A stretch of DNA of 64,000 nucleotides from Nocardioides sp. SR21 (GCF_022761125.1 NZ_JAKWJR010000011.1:1-64000), one strand, 5' to 3'; counted from the stretch's first letter, positions 7,436 through 16,942 are shown. A program made the numbers and translations. The notes: a model not told the origin generated them from the letters alone.

Positions 7436-9364
7436 ATGAGAACTCGCCCATCCCTCGCCATCGGCGTGGGGCTCAGCACGATCGCGCTCTACTCCTTCAC
7501 TCCGGTCGGCGCTCCGACCACCGCCGCCGGCGCCGCGCCACCGACAGCGGTCAGGGCGGCCACGTCGGCCGAGATCCTCCACGTGACCGCTCTCGACGTC
7601 CCCGGCGTCACGACGCTGGCCGACGCCGGCGTCGCCACCGCCACCGGTCGCGTCGACGGGGACGCCAACCCGCGCAGCACCGCCGCGGCGTCCAACCTCT
7701 CCGTGGCGCTGGCCGAGCAGGCCCTCCCCGACCTGCTCACCCGCGTCGAGCAGACCGCCAGGCCCGACAACCACACCCCGGCCAGCGGTCGGACCGCGGG
7801 CGGGACCGTCCCCGGTCTGCTCGAGCTCGGCGTCTCGACCGCGAGCGCCCAGGCCCGCTGGGCCGGGGACACCGCCTGCCCAGCGCCCGGCGTCCCGCTC
7901 TCCACGTCGACGATCTCGACGGCCGACGTCAGCACCACCGCGGTTCCCGGGGCGGGGCGGCTGCTCAGCCTCGACGGCACCGCGTCGGTCCGGCAGGCCA
8001 CGAGACTGGTGGGCGCCGGCTCCCGGTCGGTCGTCTCGACCGCGCGCGGCAGCGCCGCCGACCTACGCCTCCTCGGCGGGCAGGTGCGGGTCGCCGTCGC
8101 GGACGCCCCGACCCTCACCGCGAGGGCGAGCGGAGGCGCAGGCGGTGCCCAGGTCCGCTGGTCCGCCCCGGTCGTCACGGTCAGCGTCGGTGGCCAGGAG
8201 CGGACGCTCCCGGCCGACGGGAGCCCGATCGACTTCACGTCGCCGGACAACCCGCTGCTGCACGTCGAGCTGAGCGTGGGCCGGCCCACGAACGTCGTGG
8301 AGAGCGCGAACGGCACCCGCGCCTCCGCCAGCGCCTCCCTCCTGCACGTGGAGGTCGGGCTCAGCGAGGCGACGCTCCTCGAGGCGAACCTGTTCCCGTT
8401 GCGGGCAGCCGCGACCTCACCGGTCGGTGGCGTGACCTGCGACGCCGGCTCGGCCGACGCGGACGGCGACAGGCTGACCGACGCCGAGGAGGAGTCCGGC
8501 ACGGCCAACGACGGGTTCGAGAACGAGCCGACCGATCCGTCGGACGCCGACAGCGACAACGACGGCATCGACGACGGTGACGAGGTCGCCGCCGGCACCG
8601 ACCCCAACGACGCGGGCGACCCCGGCGACGGCGGCTCCGGGTCCGAGGGCCCCGGGCTCCCGACGGTCGACGACCCCGACGGTGACGGGCTCGACGACGA
8701 GGAGGAGCAGCAGGCCGGTACCGATCCGGCGGTCGCGGACAGCGACGGCGACGGGCTGACCGACGGCCGCGAGGTCGACGACACGGACACCGACCCGACG
8801 GACCCGGACACCGACGGCGACGGGCTGACCGACGGCCGCGAGGTCGACGACACCCAGACCGATCCGAACGACCGGGACACCGACGGCGACCGCCTGACCG
8901 ACGGACGTGAGGTCAACGGGACCCGGACGGACCCGACGGACCGGGACACCGACGGCGACCGTCTCTCCGACGGACGTGAGGTCATCACGACGCACACGTT
9001 GCCGACGGACCCGGACACCGACGGCGACCGCCTGGAGGACGGCCGCGAGGTCACCAGGACGCGGACGAACCCGAAGCGGAAGGACACCGACCGCGACGGG
9101 CTGACCGACGGGCGCGAGGTGCTGCGCCACGCGCCGGGCTACCGGAGCTGCTTCAGCAACCCGAAGCGGAAGGACACCGACCGCGACCGGCTCAAGGACG
9201 GGCGCGAGGTGAAGCACGTCCACACCAACCCGTGCGACTGGGACACCGACGACGGCGGCAAGAGCGACGGCGAGGAGGTACGACGGGGCAGCGACCCGCT
9301 GGACCGCCGCAGCAGCCCGAGCAACCCGCGCGTGGCCCGGACCGCCGCGACGAGCTGGTGGTAG
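7436..9364 (+). CDS. secreted protein with C-terminal thrombospondin-3-like calcium-binding repeats
   Basis: A 642-residue protein with a signal peptide (about 1-35), an unassigned region to about residue 340, and a C-terminal array of Asp-rich DxDxDGLTDGREV units typical of thrombospondin type 3 calcium-binding loops. At least eight units of about 23 residues run from residue 435 nearly to the end. The sixth is extended by seven residues and carries a cysteine, and the seventh carries another, so the last loops may be disulfide-linked. There is no LPXTG sorting signal or membrane anchor, so it is probably released or bound to the wall through calcium. The ATG is fixed by GGAGG five bases upstream. 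It opens the surface-glycan island. Confidence 0.85.
   Translation: MRTRPSLAIGVGLSTIALYSFTPVGAPTTAAGAAPPTAVRAATSAEILHVTALDVPGVTTLADAGVATATGRVDGDANPRSTAAASNLSVALAEQALPDLLTRVEQTARPDNHTPASGRTAGGTVPGLLELGVSTASAQARWAGDTACPAPGVPLSTSTISTADVSTTAVPGAGRLLSLDGTASVRQATRLVGAGSRSVVSTARGSAADLRLLGGQVRVAVADAPTLTARASGGAGGAQVRWSAPVVTVSVGGQERTLPADGSPIDFTSPDNPLLHVELSVGRPTNVVESANGTRASASASLLHVEVGLSEATLLEANLFPLRAAATSPVGGVTCDAGSADADGDRLTDAEEESGTANDGFENEPTDPSDADSDNDGIDDGDEVAAGTDPNDAGDPGDGGSGSEGPGLPTVDDPDGDGLDDEEEQQAGTDPAVADSDGDGLTDGREVDDTDTDPTDPDTDGDGLTDGREVDDTQTDPNDRDTDGDRLTDGREVNGTRTDPTDRDTDGDRLSDGREVITTHTLPTDPDTDGDRLEDGREVTRTRTNPKRKDTDRDGLTDGREVLRHAPGYRSCFSNPKRKDTDRDRLKDGREVKHVHTNPCDWDTDDGGKSDGEEVRRGSDPLDRRSSPSNPRVARTAATSWW
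8738..9310 (+). repeat. 69-bp in-frame tandem repeats encoding calcium-binding loops
   Basis: Eight consecutive units with a basic period of 69 bases (23 codons) keep GACACCGACGGCGAC and GACGGCCGCGAGGTC nearly unchanged while the linker part drifts. One unit is 90 bases long. The pattern indicates growth by repeated duplication within the gene. Confidence 0.85.
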
Positions 9365-9375
9365 CGGTCGCCGGA

Positions 9376-9381
9376 TACGCT
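9376..9381 (+). promoter_or_regulatory. putative -10 box (TACGCT) of a leaderless promoter
   Basis: TACGCT ends seven bases before the GTG start of the methyltransferase gene at 9389. No Shine-Dalgarno sequence is present. Confidence 0.4.
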
Positions 9382-9388
9382 CCGCACC

Positions 9389-10213
9389 GTGGAGAACCAT
9401 CCCCCGGTGCGGGTCGAGCGCCGTGCGGTCTCGGAGGAGGAGTCCCGCCGGGCCAACGGCCCGGACTGGGACCGCTACGCCGACGAGTACCAAGCCACCC
9501 ACGGCGAGTTCCTCGGTGACGCCGGCTTCGTCTGGGGTCCCGAGGGACTGACCGAGGCCGAGGCACGAGTCCTCGGGGACGTCGCGGACCGCGACGTCCT
9601 CGAGGTCGGCTCGGGCGCCGGCCAGTGCTCACGCTGGGTGCGTGCCCAGGGCGGTCGTTCCTACGGCCTCGACCTGAGCATGCGCCAGCTCCAGCACTCG
9701 CGGCGGATCGACCTCGAGACCGGCGCACCCGTGCCGTCGGTCCTCGGCACGGCGACCGCGCTGCCGTTCGCCGACGACTCCTTCGACGTCGTATTCTCGT
9801 CGTTCGGCGCGCTGCAGTTCATCAGCGACATCGAGACCGCCGTGGCCGAGACCGCGCGGGTGCTGCGGCGAGGCGGGCGCTACGCGTTCTCGATCACGCA
9901 CCCGACCCGGTGGATGTTCCCCGACGACCCCGGCGAGGAGGGCCTGACCGCGAGCCAGTCCTACTGGGACCGCACGCCGTACGTCGAGGTCGACGACGAG
10001 ACCGGGCGGGTGTCGTACGTCGAGCACCACCGCACCCTCGGCGACTGGGTCGCGCTGCTCGCCGGCCAGGGGTTCGTGATCACCGACCTGCGCGAGCCGG
10101 AGTGGCCGGACAACCACGAGCGGGTCTGGGGCGGCTGGTCCGGCGTCCGCGGTCAGTTCACGCCGGGCACGGCGATCTTCGGGGCGACGTACTCCCCCAC
10201 GACCACGCCGTGA
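9389..10213 (+). CDS. class I SAM-dependent methyltransferase
   Basis: A 274-residue enzyme. The SAM-binding motif I is DVLEVGSGAGQCSRWVRAQG near residues 70-90, followed by the acidic motif YGLDLSMRQL and the Methyltransf_11 segment LPFADDSFDVVFSSFGALQF. The post-motif RGGRYAFSITHP is typical. The acceptor is unknown, and its position suggests a sugar or lipid-carrier intermediate of the neighbouring glycan genes, but it could be unrelated. The GTG start lies 24 bases after the repeat-protein stop and has a TACGCT hexamer upstream. Its last 61 bases overlap the 3' end of the convergent methyltransferase gene. Confidence 0.87.
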   Translation: MENHPPVRVERRAVSEEESRRANGPDWDRYADEYQATHGEFLGDAGFVWGPEGLTEAEARVLGDVADRDVLEVGSGAGQCSRWVRAQGGRSYGLDLSMRQLQHSRRIDLETGAPVPSVLGTATALPFADDSFDVVFSSFGALQFISDIETAVAETARVLRRGGRYAFSITHPTRWMFPDDPGEEGLTASQSYWDRTPYVEVDDETGRVSYVEHHRTLGDWVALLAGQGFVITDLREPEWPDNHERVWGGWSGVRGQFTPGTAIFGATYSPTTTP

Positions 10214-10896
10214 GCGGTGTAGAGCAGCCGGTCGTAGCCCGCTGACCAGACCTCGTCGACCGGCACCTCCCGCCACCGGTTGCGGTGCTGGTCGCGCCGC
10301 AGCGCACGCAGGGTGAGGCCGAGCTCGCCGGAGCGCAGCTGCGCGTCGAGGTCGGGGTTGTAGCCCACCGGGTGGGTGATCCACAGGCGTCCGCCCGGCT
10401 TGAGCAGCGAGCAGAGGTGCCCGACCGCGCGGGCCGCCTTCTCCGGGTCCCGGACGTCCTCGTCCAGCCCCACGTGCTCCAGGGTGGAGACCGCCAGGAC
10501 GAGGTCGAAGCGACGATCGGTCTCGAAGTCGACGGCGTCGACGTTCAGGACGCCCGGTGCCACCTCGTACTTGTCGATCACCAGGTGGTCGACCGGGTGG
10601 TAGTGGCTGAGCACGTTGCCGACCTCGAGCACGTCCGCACCGCCGTGCTCGGCGAGCGCCTCCAGCGCCAGCGGCGTCTCGACGGCGCGCTCGTTGAGCC
10701 AGGTGTAGTGGTACGCGTGGCTGAAGTACGGCACGTCGCGGCCGTCCCAGCGGAACGTGCGCGTCGACGGCCGGCCGGCACGGGGCCGCCCGGCCACCCA
10801 GCCGACCGCCCAGCCGAGACTCGCCCGCAGCACCGAGACGAGACCCCTCTCGCGGCTCAGCGTGACCAGGCGACCAGCGATGTCGGTCAGCATCAT
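10153..10896 (-). CDS. SAM-dependent methyltransferase-like protein with divergent motif I
   Basis: A 247-residue protein. The SAM pocket is recognisable but altered: DVLEVGNVLSHYHPVDHLVI replaces the usual GxGxG loop, followed by DFETDRRFDLVLAVSTLEHV and LLKPGGRLWITHPVGYNPDL. Such proteins occur in polysaccharide clusters, and loss of the glycine loop leaves the activity uncertain. The start is one of two adjacent ATGs. A TAGCCT hexamer eight bases upstream suggests a leaderless message. It is divergent from the acyltransferase at 10939 (42 bases between starts) and overlaps the convergent methyltransferase gene by 61 bases. Confidence 0.83.
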   Translation of the reverse strand: MMLTDIAGRLVTLSRERGLVSVLRASLGWAVGWVAGRPRAGRPSTRTFRWDGRDVPYFSHAYHYTWLNERAVETPLALEALAEHGGADVLEVGNVLSHYHPVDHLVIDKYEVAPGVLNVDAVDFETDRRFDLVLAVSTLEHVGLDEDVRDPEKAARAVGHLCSLLKPGGRLWITHPVGYNPDLDAQLRSGELGLTLRALRRDQHRNRWREVPVDEVWSAGYDRLLYTAHGVVVGEYVAPKIAVPGVN

Positions 10897-10904
10897 GGGC
10901 CACG

Positions 10905-10931
10905 AGGCTAGCGACCCTCGCGTGCGATAGT
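10905..10931. promoter_or_regulatory. divergent putative -10 boxes between methyltransferase and acyltransferase genes
   Basis: Minus-strand TAGCCT (10905-10910) ends eight bases before the start at 10896. Plus-strand GATAGT (10926-10931) ends seven bases before the ATG at 10939. Neither gene has a Shine-Dalgarno sequence in the 42-base gap. Confidence 0.42.
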
Positions 10932-10938
10932 TCGGACC

Positions 10939-12156
10939 ATGCCACTCGAGGAGTCCCGCGCCGTCGTCGCCCGGGCCCGGGGCACCCTCCCGGCGCTCGA
11001 CTCGATGCGCGCGGTGGCCTCGATCGCGGTGCTCGCGACGCACGCGTCCTTCTGGGGTGGCGCCTACGCCCGTGAGGGCTACGGCACGGCGCTCGCCCGG
11101 CTCGACATCGGCGTCGCGATCTTCTTCGTGCTCTCGGGCTTCCTGCTGTCGCGGGCGTGGTTCGAGCAGCACGCGCACCGGGCACCCGCTCCTCGCACGA
11201 ACGTCTACTTCTGGCACCGCCTGCTGCGCATCTACCCGATGTACGCCGTCGCCGCGGTCGCCGCACTGGTGCTCCTCCCGGGCAACGACGACGCGAGCCT
11301 CCTGACGTGGGCCCAGACGCTCACGCTCACCAACATCTACGCCGACACCCAGCTGCCCGACGGCCTCACCCAGATGTGGAGCCTGGCGACCGAGGTCGCG
11401 TTCTACCTGGTGCTGCCGCTGCTGATGTGGCTGGTGCTCGGCCGCCGCCGCGAGCGCCTGACGCTGGTGCTCACCGGCATGCTCGTGGCCAACATCGGCT
11501 GGCTCGTGGCGTCGGCCACCGTGCTCAGCGACACCGGTGCGAACGTCACCGTCTGGCTCCCGGGCTACCTGTCGTGGTTCGGTGTCGGGATCGCGATCGC
11601 GGCCGCCGCCGTACGCCTCGAGGCCGGCCCGGACGCCGCCGGATCCGTACGCGTCGCCGACACCCTGCAGCGGATGGGCCGCTCCCCCGGCACCTGCTGG
11701 GTCGCCGCGCTCGCCCTGTTCGCGATCGTCTCCACCCCGATCGCCGGCCCGGCCTCGCTGAGCTCGCCGGCAGCCGGAGAGGCGATCGTGAAGAACGTCG
11801 CGTACGCCGTGATCGCCGGGCTGGTCATCCTGCCGGGGGTCTTCGCCCTCCCGAGCGGTGCGTACATCAAGACGTTGTCGTGGGCGCCGCTGCGCCACCT
11901 CGGCCGCATCTCCTACGGCATCTTCTGCGTGCACCTGGTGATCCTCGAGCTCGTCGCCCGCTGGCGGGACATGGAGCTGTTCGCCGGACGCACGCTGGAG
12001 CTCTTCACGCTGACGCTGGTCATCAGCATCGCGGTCTCAGAGGTGCTCTACCGCGTGGTGGAGCGCCCGGCCCTGCGCTGGAAGAACGTCTTCGACCGCC
12101 CGTCGTCGAGCACCAGCGCGAGCAGCACGCCGAGCCCGGCGAACACCAGCAGCTGA
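10939..12156 (+). CDS. acyltransferase-3 (OafA/YrhL-type) integral membrane protein
   Basis: A 405-residue protein with about ten membrane helices. It has the acyltransferase-3 signature: Arg24 and His35 in DSMRAVASIAVLATHASFW, FFVLSGFLLSRAW near residue 65, the RLLRIYPMY segment, and TQMWSLATEVAFYLVLP. Family members transfer acetyl or other acyl groups to sugars of exported glycans at the membrane. The protein ends in a short Ser/Thr-rich tail. Its last 109 bases overlap antisense to the 3' end of the AftD-like gene. The substrate is presumably the glycan made by this island. Confidence 0.92.
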   Translation: MPLEESRAVVARARGTLPALDSMRAVASIAVLATHASFWGGAYAREGYGTALARLDIGVAIFFVLSGFLLSRAWFEQHAHRAPAPRTNVYFWHRLLRIYPMYAVAAVAALVLLPGNDDASLLTWAQTLTLTNIYADTQLPDGLTQMWSLATEVAFYLVLPLLMWLVLGRRRERLTLVLTGMLVANIGWLVASATVLSDTGANVTVWLPGYLSWFGVGIAIAAAAVRLEAGPDAAGSVRVADTLQRMGRSPGTCWVAALALFAIVSTPIAGPASLSSPAAGEAIVKNVAYAVIAGLVILPGVFALPSGAYIKTLSWAPLRHLGRISYGIFCVHLVILELVARWRDMELFAGRTLELFTLTLVISIAVSEVLYRVVERPALRWKNVFDRPSSSTSASSTPSPANTSS

Positions 12157-15100
12157 GGCGCGATCATCGTGCCGGCCCAGCCGTCGGGCGAGCCGAGCGG
12201 GCGCCACCAGTAGAAAAGCCCGGCGGATCCGGCGAGGAGACCGCTGACCCAGGCGGCGCCGTCGCGCGGCAGTCCGCGGTCCAGGGCCAACCCGGTCAAC
12301 GCCAGTGCTCCCCCGCTGACCGCGAGGGCCCACCAGCCGCCGACGACGCCGTACGTCACGAGCCCCACGACGGCGACCAGCGCCGGCGGCAGCGTGCGCG
12401 CACCGATCGCGGGCAGGTCCGAGGTCTCCCTGCGGCGGACGACCGCCAGCGCCACCAGCAGCAGGAGCAGCACGCCGCCCACGAGGAGCGCGACGCGGTA
12501 GAACGCGTCGGGGACGAACCGCAGCTCGATCCGGTCGACGTCGCCGTCCAGGCGCCAGGCCTGCTGCCAGCCGTCGACGGTCATCGACTCGACCGTGCCG
12601 TCGTCCGGCGTCGTGCCCACCCAACCCGGGTTCTGGTTCTCCCGGATCGCGGCGATCGAGGCGTCGTCGGTCGGCACCTCGAGCACGCGCGACGCCGGCG
12701 ACTCGTCGACGAGCTCGGCGGGGGTCACCTCCGCCGACGGGACCGGCGCCCGGGTCAGGACCAACCGCCGGCCCTGGAACGCCGGTGCCGGCGAGAGCAC
12801 GACGCGCGTCTCCCCCGACTCGAGCCGCAGCTCGTCGGGGCCGCACACCCGGGCCGGCAGCAGCCCTCCGTCGAAGAGCTGCTGGGCCGAGGCCGTCACC
12901 GCGCTCGGGTAGAAGGAGCCGTCGACGCGCACGGTCGGCCCGAACTCGCAGCCGAGGTCCCGCGGCACGTCGGACAGCGTCACCGGCAGCAGCCCGACGC
13001 CGCGGAGCCGGACCTCGCTGACGCCGACGCCGAGGGTCTGGGTGCTGCCGTTCGGAGCGAGGTTCTCGGTCTCGTCCTTCGACGTCAGGTACAGGTCGAC
13101 GCTGGTGCTCCGGAACGGCTCGACGTCGGCGTGCCCATCGTCCAGCTCGACGGTCTGCTGGCCGCCCGGGTAGCGGAGCACGACCTTCGTCACCGGCGAC
13201 GCCGCGGCGTCCCGGTCGAGCCTGAGGTCGAGGCCACGGACCGTGCGCTGGCCGATCCAGTTCAGCGACAGCGCCGGACGCTGGTCGTCGGGGTCGGCGA
13301 CCCAGGTCGTCCCGAGGTCGCCGTCGATCGCGGCGATCGCGGAGGCACGGGCGTCCTCGACGGCCTGCGACGACGCCCGCGCGTTGATGAGCTGGTCGCG
13401 CTGGATCAGGCCGTGCAGGGCCTGGCCGTCGGTGGGGTTCACCTCGACCGCGACCTGGTACGCCGCTCCCTCGCCGAGCCGGACGGTCCGGTCGAGGGCG
13501 CCCGGCTCCTCGCCGCCGCGCCCGCGGCTCGGGGAGCAGCGGACGTCCTCACCGACGGTCACGCACGCGTCCCGCCACCCGGCGGTCGAGGACAGCAGCA
13601 CCGACGCGGGCGGGCCCCAGCTCGCCGGCACCTCGGGCAGCACCAGGGTGCGGTCGACGTCGATGCCCGTGGCGTAGACCTCCGCGACCGCCATGGCGCC
13701 ACCGCCGACACGGTGCCGGATCACCGTCACCGAGGACGTCTCGCCCGCGGGCACCGCGACGGTCACGGGCTCGCCGGCTCGCGCCTCGACAGGATCGCTC
13801 GACCCGTTGTCGGTGAGCACCCGGATCACCTCCGGCTTCGTGCGTCCGGTCTCACCCGCGACGACCACGACGCTGCTCAGGTCGACGGGCTCGGCGAGCT
13901 CGACCCGCACCCACGGGGCCTCGTCGTCGAGATCGGACTCCCACTGCGTCGACGTCAGCCCGTCGAACGCCGAGAACGGCTGGTACTCCGGGACGACCGG
14001 CCCCGAGCGGTCGGCGTACGCGCGCGACGACGAGGCGCTCACGGACGTCGCCCCCTCGAGCTCGGCGTACGTCTCCCACCGCTGGTCCCCGAGCGTGTAG
14101 TCACGGGCCGGAGCTTCTCGGCGCCCGGGGTCGTCGCGCTCGAGGGTCGCGGACGCCGCGTCGCGCAGCCGGCCGAAGTTCCGCTCCCGGCGGCGCAGCC
14201 CGTCGGTGAGCACCACGTCGCTCGTGTCGACGTCCTCGGGCGCGTCGGCCGCCAGCACCGCCGGGGCGTCGCCGATCAGCCCGGTCTCGAGCAGCTCGAG
14301 CAGGTTCTCCGGTCCACCGACGACCAGCGGCCCCCGGGTCGAGGCGACGGCCTGCTCCGCGCCGTCGACCGCGTAGATCTGGACCGCGCGGTAGCGCTCC
14401 GACCACCCGTTGTCGATCGCGACCCGCTCTTCGTCGTCGTCCTCGTCCGGCGTGACCACGGGCCGGCTACCGACCACGGGACCGAACGCCGCGACCTCGG
14501 TGATGCCGGGCGAGCCGTCGAGCACCTGGTGGACGGCGACGGCCGGGACCTGTTCCGCACCGCGCAGGTCGTTGCGCACGACGAGGTGGCCGATGCCGGC
14601 GCGGGTGAGGTAGTCCGCGAGCCCGGCGGACGGCCGCCCGGACGCGAGCTGCTCCTCGATCGCGTCGAGCATCCGGATGTTGCCGGCCGGCGCGAGCGGG
14701 ACCGCGTTGCGGACCGCCCACGGCGACGACGCCAGCGGCTGCAGCGGCTCGTCGTCCGGGTCGCCCCACGTGTAGTAGCCGAAGCTCGAGCCGGGGACGA
14801 GCAGCGCGGTCGTGTCGCCCGCGTTGTCGTCCAGCCAGGCCGCCGTCCGGTACCAGTACGACGGGATCTCGTCGAAGTCGTTGGCGGTGCCGAGCCGGCC
14901 GGCGACGGCCGGGCCCGCGATGCCGACGACGGAGGCGATCGTGAGCACCAGGGCGCTGAGGTGCACGAGCCGGTCGCCGACCGCGTCGGAGCGGATCGAC
15001 CGGTCGCGCTCCCGGGCCTCGCGAGCGCGCGCGGCCGTGACCGCGAGCAGGTGCGCGAGTCCCAGGACCAGCGGGATCCGGATGATCGGGTCGAACTTGT

Positions 15101-16187
15101 GGACGTTGCGGAGCGGGGCCAGCGCCGCGTCGAGCAGGTCGCGCTCGGCCCCGGCGAACCACCCGGCCAGCTCCCCGCCGTGGCCGGCCGTGACCATCAG
15201 CAGCCCGACGAGCACGGACAGCACGAGGAACTGGCGGTGCGGGTTGTGGCGCAGGGCGAGCCCCGCGACGCCGAACGCGACCAGGGCGCCGGTGTTGATC
15301 GCGATGTACGCCGCCGTGATCAGGTCGTTGCCGGCCTGCCACGTGGGGTCGACGTACGGCACCCAGTGCGAGGTGCCGCGCAGCGCGTCGAACGCGGTCG
15401 TCGGGATGGTGGTGACGCTCGCGCTCTCGATGTAGTCGAGGAACGGTGGGCTGTAGCGGCCGAGCAGGAACAGCGGCACCAGCCACCACGCGGTGCCGAC
15501 GAGCACGAACGCCGGCCACCACAGCATCATCGAGCGCCGACGCGGGCCCGGCTGCCGCGTCAGCAGCCACACCGCGCCGAGCGGGATGACCGCGAACGTC
15601 GCCGCCGCGTTGACGCCACCGACCGCGGCGACCGCGAGCGCCGAGAGCAGCGCGGCCCGCCGGGGCGAGCCGCGGCTCGCGCCGATCACCAGCGGCACCA
15701 GCACCCACGGGGCGACGGCGCTCGGCCAGCCCTCGATGGAGATCGGGCCCAGCACCGTGAGGATCCGCGGCGACAGCGCGTAGGCGAAGCCGGCCACGAT
15801 CCGGGTCATCGGCGAGCCGAGGCCGAGGACGCCGCACAGCTTGACGATGCCCAGGAACGCCACGACCAGCAGCAGCGACCACCACGTCCGCTGCACGACC
15901 CAGGCGGGCAACCCCACCAGGTCGCCGAGCCAGAAGAACGGTCCCATCGGGAACAGGTAGCCGTAGCCCTGGTTCTGGACCTGCCCGAAGCTGCCGTTGG
16001 CGTCCCAGAGGTGGAGCGAGCGGGCCAGCAGCCCGCCCGGGTCGACGACGAGGTCGAGCTTGGTGTCGCCGACGATGCGGCCGGGTCGCTGCGAGAAGGC
16101 GACCGCGACCAGGACCAGGCAGCTCGCCACGAGCCGGAACCGCCAGGTGAACCGATCCGGGGCGGACCCCGAAACAGGCTCCGTCAT
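12048..16187 (-). CDS. AftD-like arabinofuranosyltransferase-family GT-C membrane protein, copy 1
   Basis: A giant protein of 1,379 residues, the size of mycobacterial AftD. The N-terminal half is polytopic and has conserved blocks DTKLDL (41-46), QNQGYGYLFPMGPFF (71-85) and APLRNVHKFDP (357-367). The extracytoplasmic part carries two discoidin (F5/8C)-like modules (around FDGLTSTQWESD and IDGDLGTTWVAD). Near the end come NPGW and VDGWQQAWRL, then several membrane helices. Family members use decaprenyl-phosphate sugars to extend wall polysaccharides outside the membrane. Nocardioides-type walls are not known to contain arabinogalactan, so the donor sugar is open. The ATG overlaps the upstream methyltransferase stop (ATGA), giving a coupled pair. 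Confidence 0.88.
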   Translation of the reverse strand: MTEPVSGSAPDRFTWRFRLVASCLVLVAVAFSQRPGRIVGDTKLDLVVDPGGLLARSLHLWDANGSFGQVQNQGYGYLFPMGPFFWLGDLVGLPAWVVQRTWWSLLLVVAFLGIVKLCGVLGLGSPMTRIVAGFAYALSPRILTVLGPISIEGWPSAVAPWVLVPLVIGASRGSPRRAALLSALAVAAVGGVNAAATFAVIPLGAVWLLTRQPGPRRRSMMLWWPAFVLVGTAWWLVPLFLLGRYSPPFLDYIESASVTTIPTTAFDALRGTSHWVPYVDPTWQAGNDLITAAYIAINTGALVAFGVAGLALRHNPHRQFLVLSVLVGLLMVTAGHGGELAGWFAGAERDLLDAALAPLRNVHKFDPIIRIPLVLGLAHLLAVTAARAREARERDRSIRSDAVGDRLVHLSALVLTIASVVGIAGPAVAGRLGTANDFDEIPSYWYRTAAWLDDNAGDTTALLVPGSSFGYYTWGDPDDEPLQPLASSPWAVRNAVPLAPAGNIRMLDAIEEQLASGRPSAGLADYLTRAGIGHLVVRNDLRGAEQVPAVAVHQVLDGSPGITEVAAFGPVVGSRPVVTPDEDDDEERVAIDNGWSERYRAVQIYAVDGAEQAVASTRGPLVVGGPENLLELLETGLIGDAPAVLAADAPEDVDTSDVVLTDGLRRRERNFGRLRDAASATLERDDPGRREAPARDYTLGDQRWETYAELEGATSVSASSSRAYADRSGPVVPEYQPFSAFDGLTSTQWESDLDDEAPWVRVELAEPVDLSSVVVVAGETGRTKPEVIRVLTDNGSSDPVEARAGEPVTVAVPAGETSSVTVIRHRVGGGAMAVAEVYATGIDVDRTLVLPEVPASWGPPASVLLSSTAGWRDACVTVGEDVRCSPSRGRGGEEPGALDRTVRLGEGAAYQVAVEVNPTDGQALHGLIQRDQLINARASSQAVEDARASAIAAIDGDLGTTWVADPDDQRPALSLNWIGQRTVRGLDLRLDRDAAASPVTKVVLRYPGGQQTVELDDGHADVEPFRSTSVDLYLTSKDETENLAPNGSTQTLGVGVSEVRLRGVGLLPVTLSDVPRDLGCEFGPTVRVDGSFYPSAVTASAQQLFDGGLLPARVCGPDELRLESGETRVVLSPAPAFQGRRLVLTRAPVPSAEVTPAELVDESPASRVLEVPTDDASIAAIRENQNPGWVGTTPDDGTVESMTVDGWQQAWRLDGDVDRIELRFVPDAFYRVALLVGGVLLLLLVALAVVRRRETSDLPAIGARTLPPALVAVVGLVTYGVVGGWWALAVSGGALALTGLALDRGLPRDGAAWVSGLLAGSAGLFYWWRPLGSPDGWAGTMIAPQLLVFAGLGVLLALVLDDGRSKTFFQRRAGRSTTR

Positions 16188-16936
16188 CGCCGCCGCAGGA
16201 CGATCACGAGGTTCCACGTGATCAGCTCACGGACGAGCGGGACCCGGGTCAGCCAGTAGGCGAACCGCGGGTTGTAGCGCGGGATCAGGTCGAGGACCTC
16301 GGCCTGGTCCTGACGCCCGGCCCAGTCGAGCCCGGCGGCGACGGTGACGGCGAACAGCGACTCGCCGAACTTGTTCTTGGGCTCCTTGCCGTGCCGGCGC
16401 CGGTAGCGGGCGCGCGCCCGCCGGCCGCCGAGGAAGTGCCAGGGCGCGGTCTCGTGGCCGCCCCACGGTCCGTACCAGACGGTGTAGGAGATGAACGTGA
16501 CGCCGCCCGGCTTGGTGACCCGCACCATCTCGTCGGCCATCCGCCACGGGTCCGGCACGTGCTCGAGCACGTTGGACGAGTAGCAGAGGTCGAAGGTCTC
16601 GTCGCCGAACGGCAGGTCGAGGCCGCTGCCGATGACCGTCCGGCGCTCGATCTCGCCGAGCCCGGACAGCTCGCCGACGTCCGCGTCGAGGGCGAAGTAC
16701 GTCGCTCCGCGCCCCTCGAACGCCCGCCGGAAGTAGCCCGGCCCGCCGCCGACGTCGAGCATCGCGGCGCCGTCCAGGGACAGGTAGCCGGACAGCTGGT
16801 CGGCGGAGTCGGTGGCCAGCGCCTCGTAGAAGACCGCGGGGTCGGTCTGCTCCTTGCGGAACGCGCGGAACAGCCGGACCGATCGCCGCAGGTCAGCAGC
16901 CCAGACGGGCGCGCCGGAGCGACGGTCGTGAAGCAC
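16184..16936 (-). CDS. class I SAM-dependent methyltransferase (Rv0224c-like)
   Basis: A 250-residue methyltransferase with motif I MLDVGGGPGYFRRAFEGRG (about 59-77), acidic motif FALDADVGEL, and LPFGDETFDLCYSSNVLEHV with VTKPGGVTFISYTVWYGPWG. Size and context match the methyltransferase found beside the mycobacterial AftD region (Rv0224c), which I infer rather than aligned. It begins with GTG and has no Shine-Dalgarno sequence, only a TAGGGT hexamer six bases upstream. It is translationally coupled to the AftD-like gene through ATGA. It starts 22 bases from the divergent acyltransferase. The acceptor is unknown. Confidence 0.9.
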   Translation of the reverse strand: MLHDRRSGAPVWAADLRRSVRLFRAFRKEQTDPAVFYEALATDSADQLSGYLSLDGAAMLDVGGGPGYFRRAFEGRGATYFALDADVGELSGLGEIERRTVIGSGLDLPFGDETFDLCYSSNVLEHVPDPWRMADEMVRVTKPGGVTFISYTVWYGPWGGHETAPWHFLGGRRARARYRRRHGKEPKNKFGESLFAVTVAAGLDWAGRQDQAEVLDLIPRYNPRFAYWLTRVPLVRELITWNLVIVLRRR

Positions 16937-16942
16937 GCGCCG

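Noticed and set aside
10897..11934. N-terminal extension of the minus-strand methyltransferase at 10153-10896
   Set aside because: The extra residues are antisense to the acyltransferase gene and have no protein character. A -10-like hexamer precedes the chosen ATG.
11157..16259. A 1,700-codon open frame on the plus strand opposite the first AftD-like gene, and similar very long frames at 16391-21490, 21509-25941 and 48593-53326
   Set aside because: Their products are rich in Arg, Ala, Pro, Gly and His with no domain, and they mirror well-supported genes on the other strand. In GC-rich DNA the antisense frame stays open by codon bias.
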